Part shown: positions 5,793 through 5,812 of the stretch, in pieces
Position numbering within the stretch: position 1 is the first letter of the stretch
Layout of the letters: each line of letters opens with the position of its first letter
NCBI GenBank assembly: GCA_030623545.1
Contig: JAUXLW010000093.1
Span: 1 to 5,812 of the forward strand
Length of the DNA: 5,812 nucleotides
Direction: 5' to 3'
DNA from: Acidimicrobiia bacterium
GTDB taxonomy: Bacteria; Actinomycetota; Acidimicrobiia; Spongiisociales; SHLN01
Position numbers and translations under genes: made by a program
The notes under the pieces: generated by a model
Databases searched by the model: none
What the model was told of the DNA's origin: nothing
Seen by the model: the letters and a program-made list of their open reading frames with translations, nothing else

Positions 5793-5812
5793 AGCTCCCG
5801 CTTTGTGAGAAG

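Overview
The window is GC-rich DNA (roughly 60% GC by eye) with many GTG/TTG starts and few clear Shine-Dalgarno sites. A DUF222/13E12-type HNH protein, an actinobacterial-style lipid kinase and short gene spacing all suggest an Actinomycetota chromosome, possibly an Acidimicrobiia-like lineage. That placement is inference; there is no rRNA or other marker gene here.

Layout. On the + strand, positions 1-572 hold the C-terminal part of an HNH endonuclease whose N-terminus lies outside the window. A 138-nt gap with no gene follows, then a complete MscS-type mechanosensitive channel (711-1568). All other genes lie on the minus strand and read from the right edge towards the centre: a predicted lipoprotein nuclease with a lamin-tail domain (5714-4917), a stand-alone CheY-like receiver (4880-4467), an unrecognised protein with a faint eIF-2B-like layout (4379-3780), a UMF1/Atg22-like MFS transporter (3783-2551) and a diacylglycerol/sphingoid-type lipid kinase (2491-1574). 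The lipid kinase and the MscS gene converge, with 5 nt between their stop codons.

The five minus-strand genes are closely spaced (36, 87, -4 and 59 nt), so they may be cotranscribed. The unknown gene and the MFS gene overlap by 4 nt (GTGA) and are probably translationally coupled. No single pathway obviously joins the five genes. A cell-envelope theme (MscS, lipid kinase, transporter, surface nuclease) is only suggestive.

The least ordinary parts are two adjacent arrays of 7-bp tandem repeats directly upstream of the nuclease lipoprotein, and the 5' end of the unknown gene, where the annotated TTG start is poor and a neighbouring frame looks coding, suggesting a one-base frameshift or an unrecognised start. 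I found no CRISPR array, tRNA, rRNA, insertion sequence or clear defence island, and no convincing new multi-gene system.
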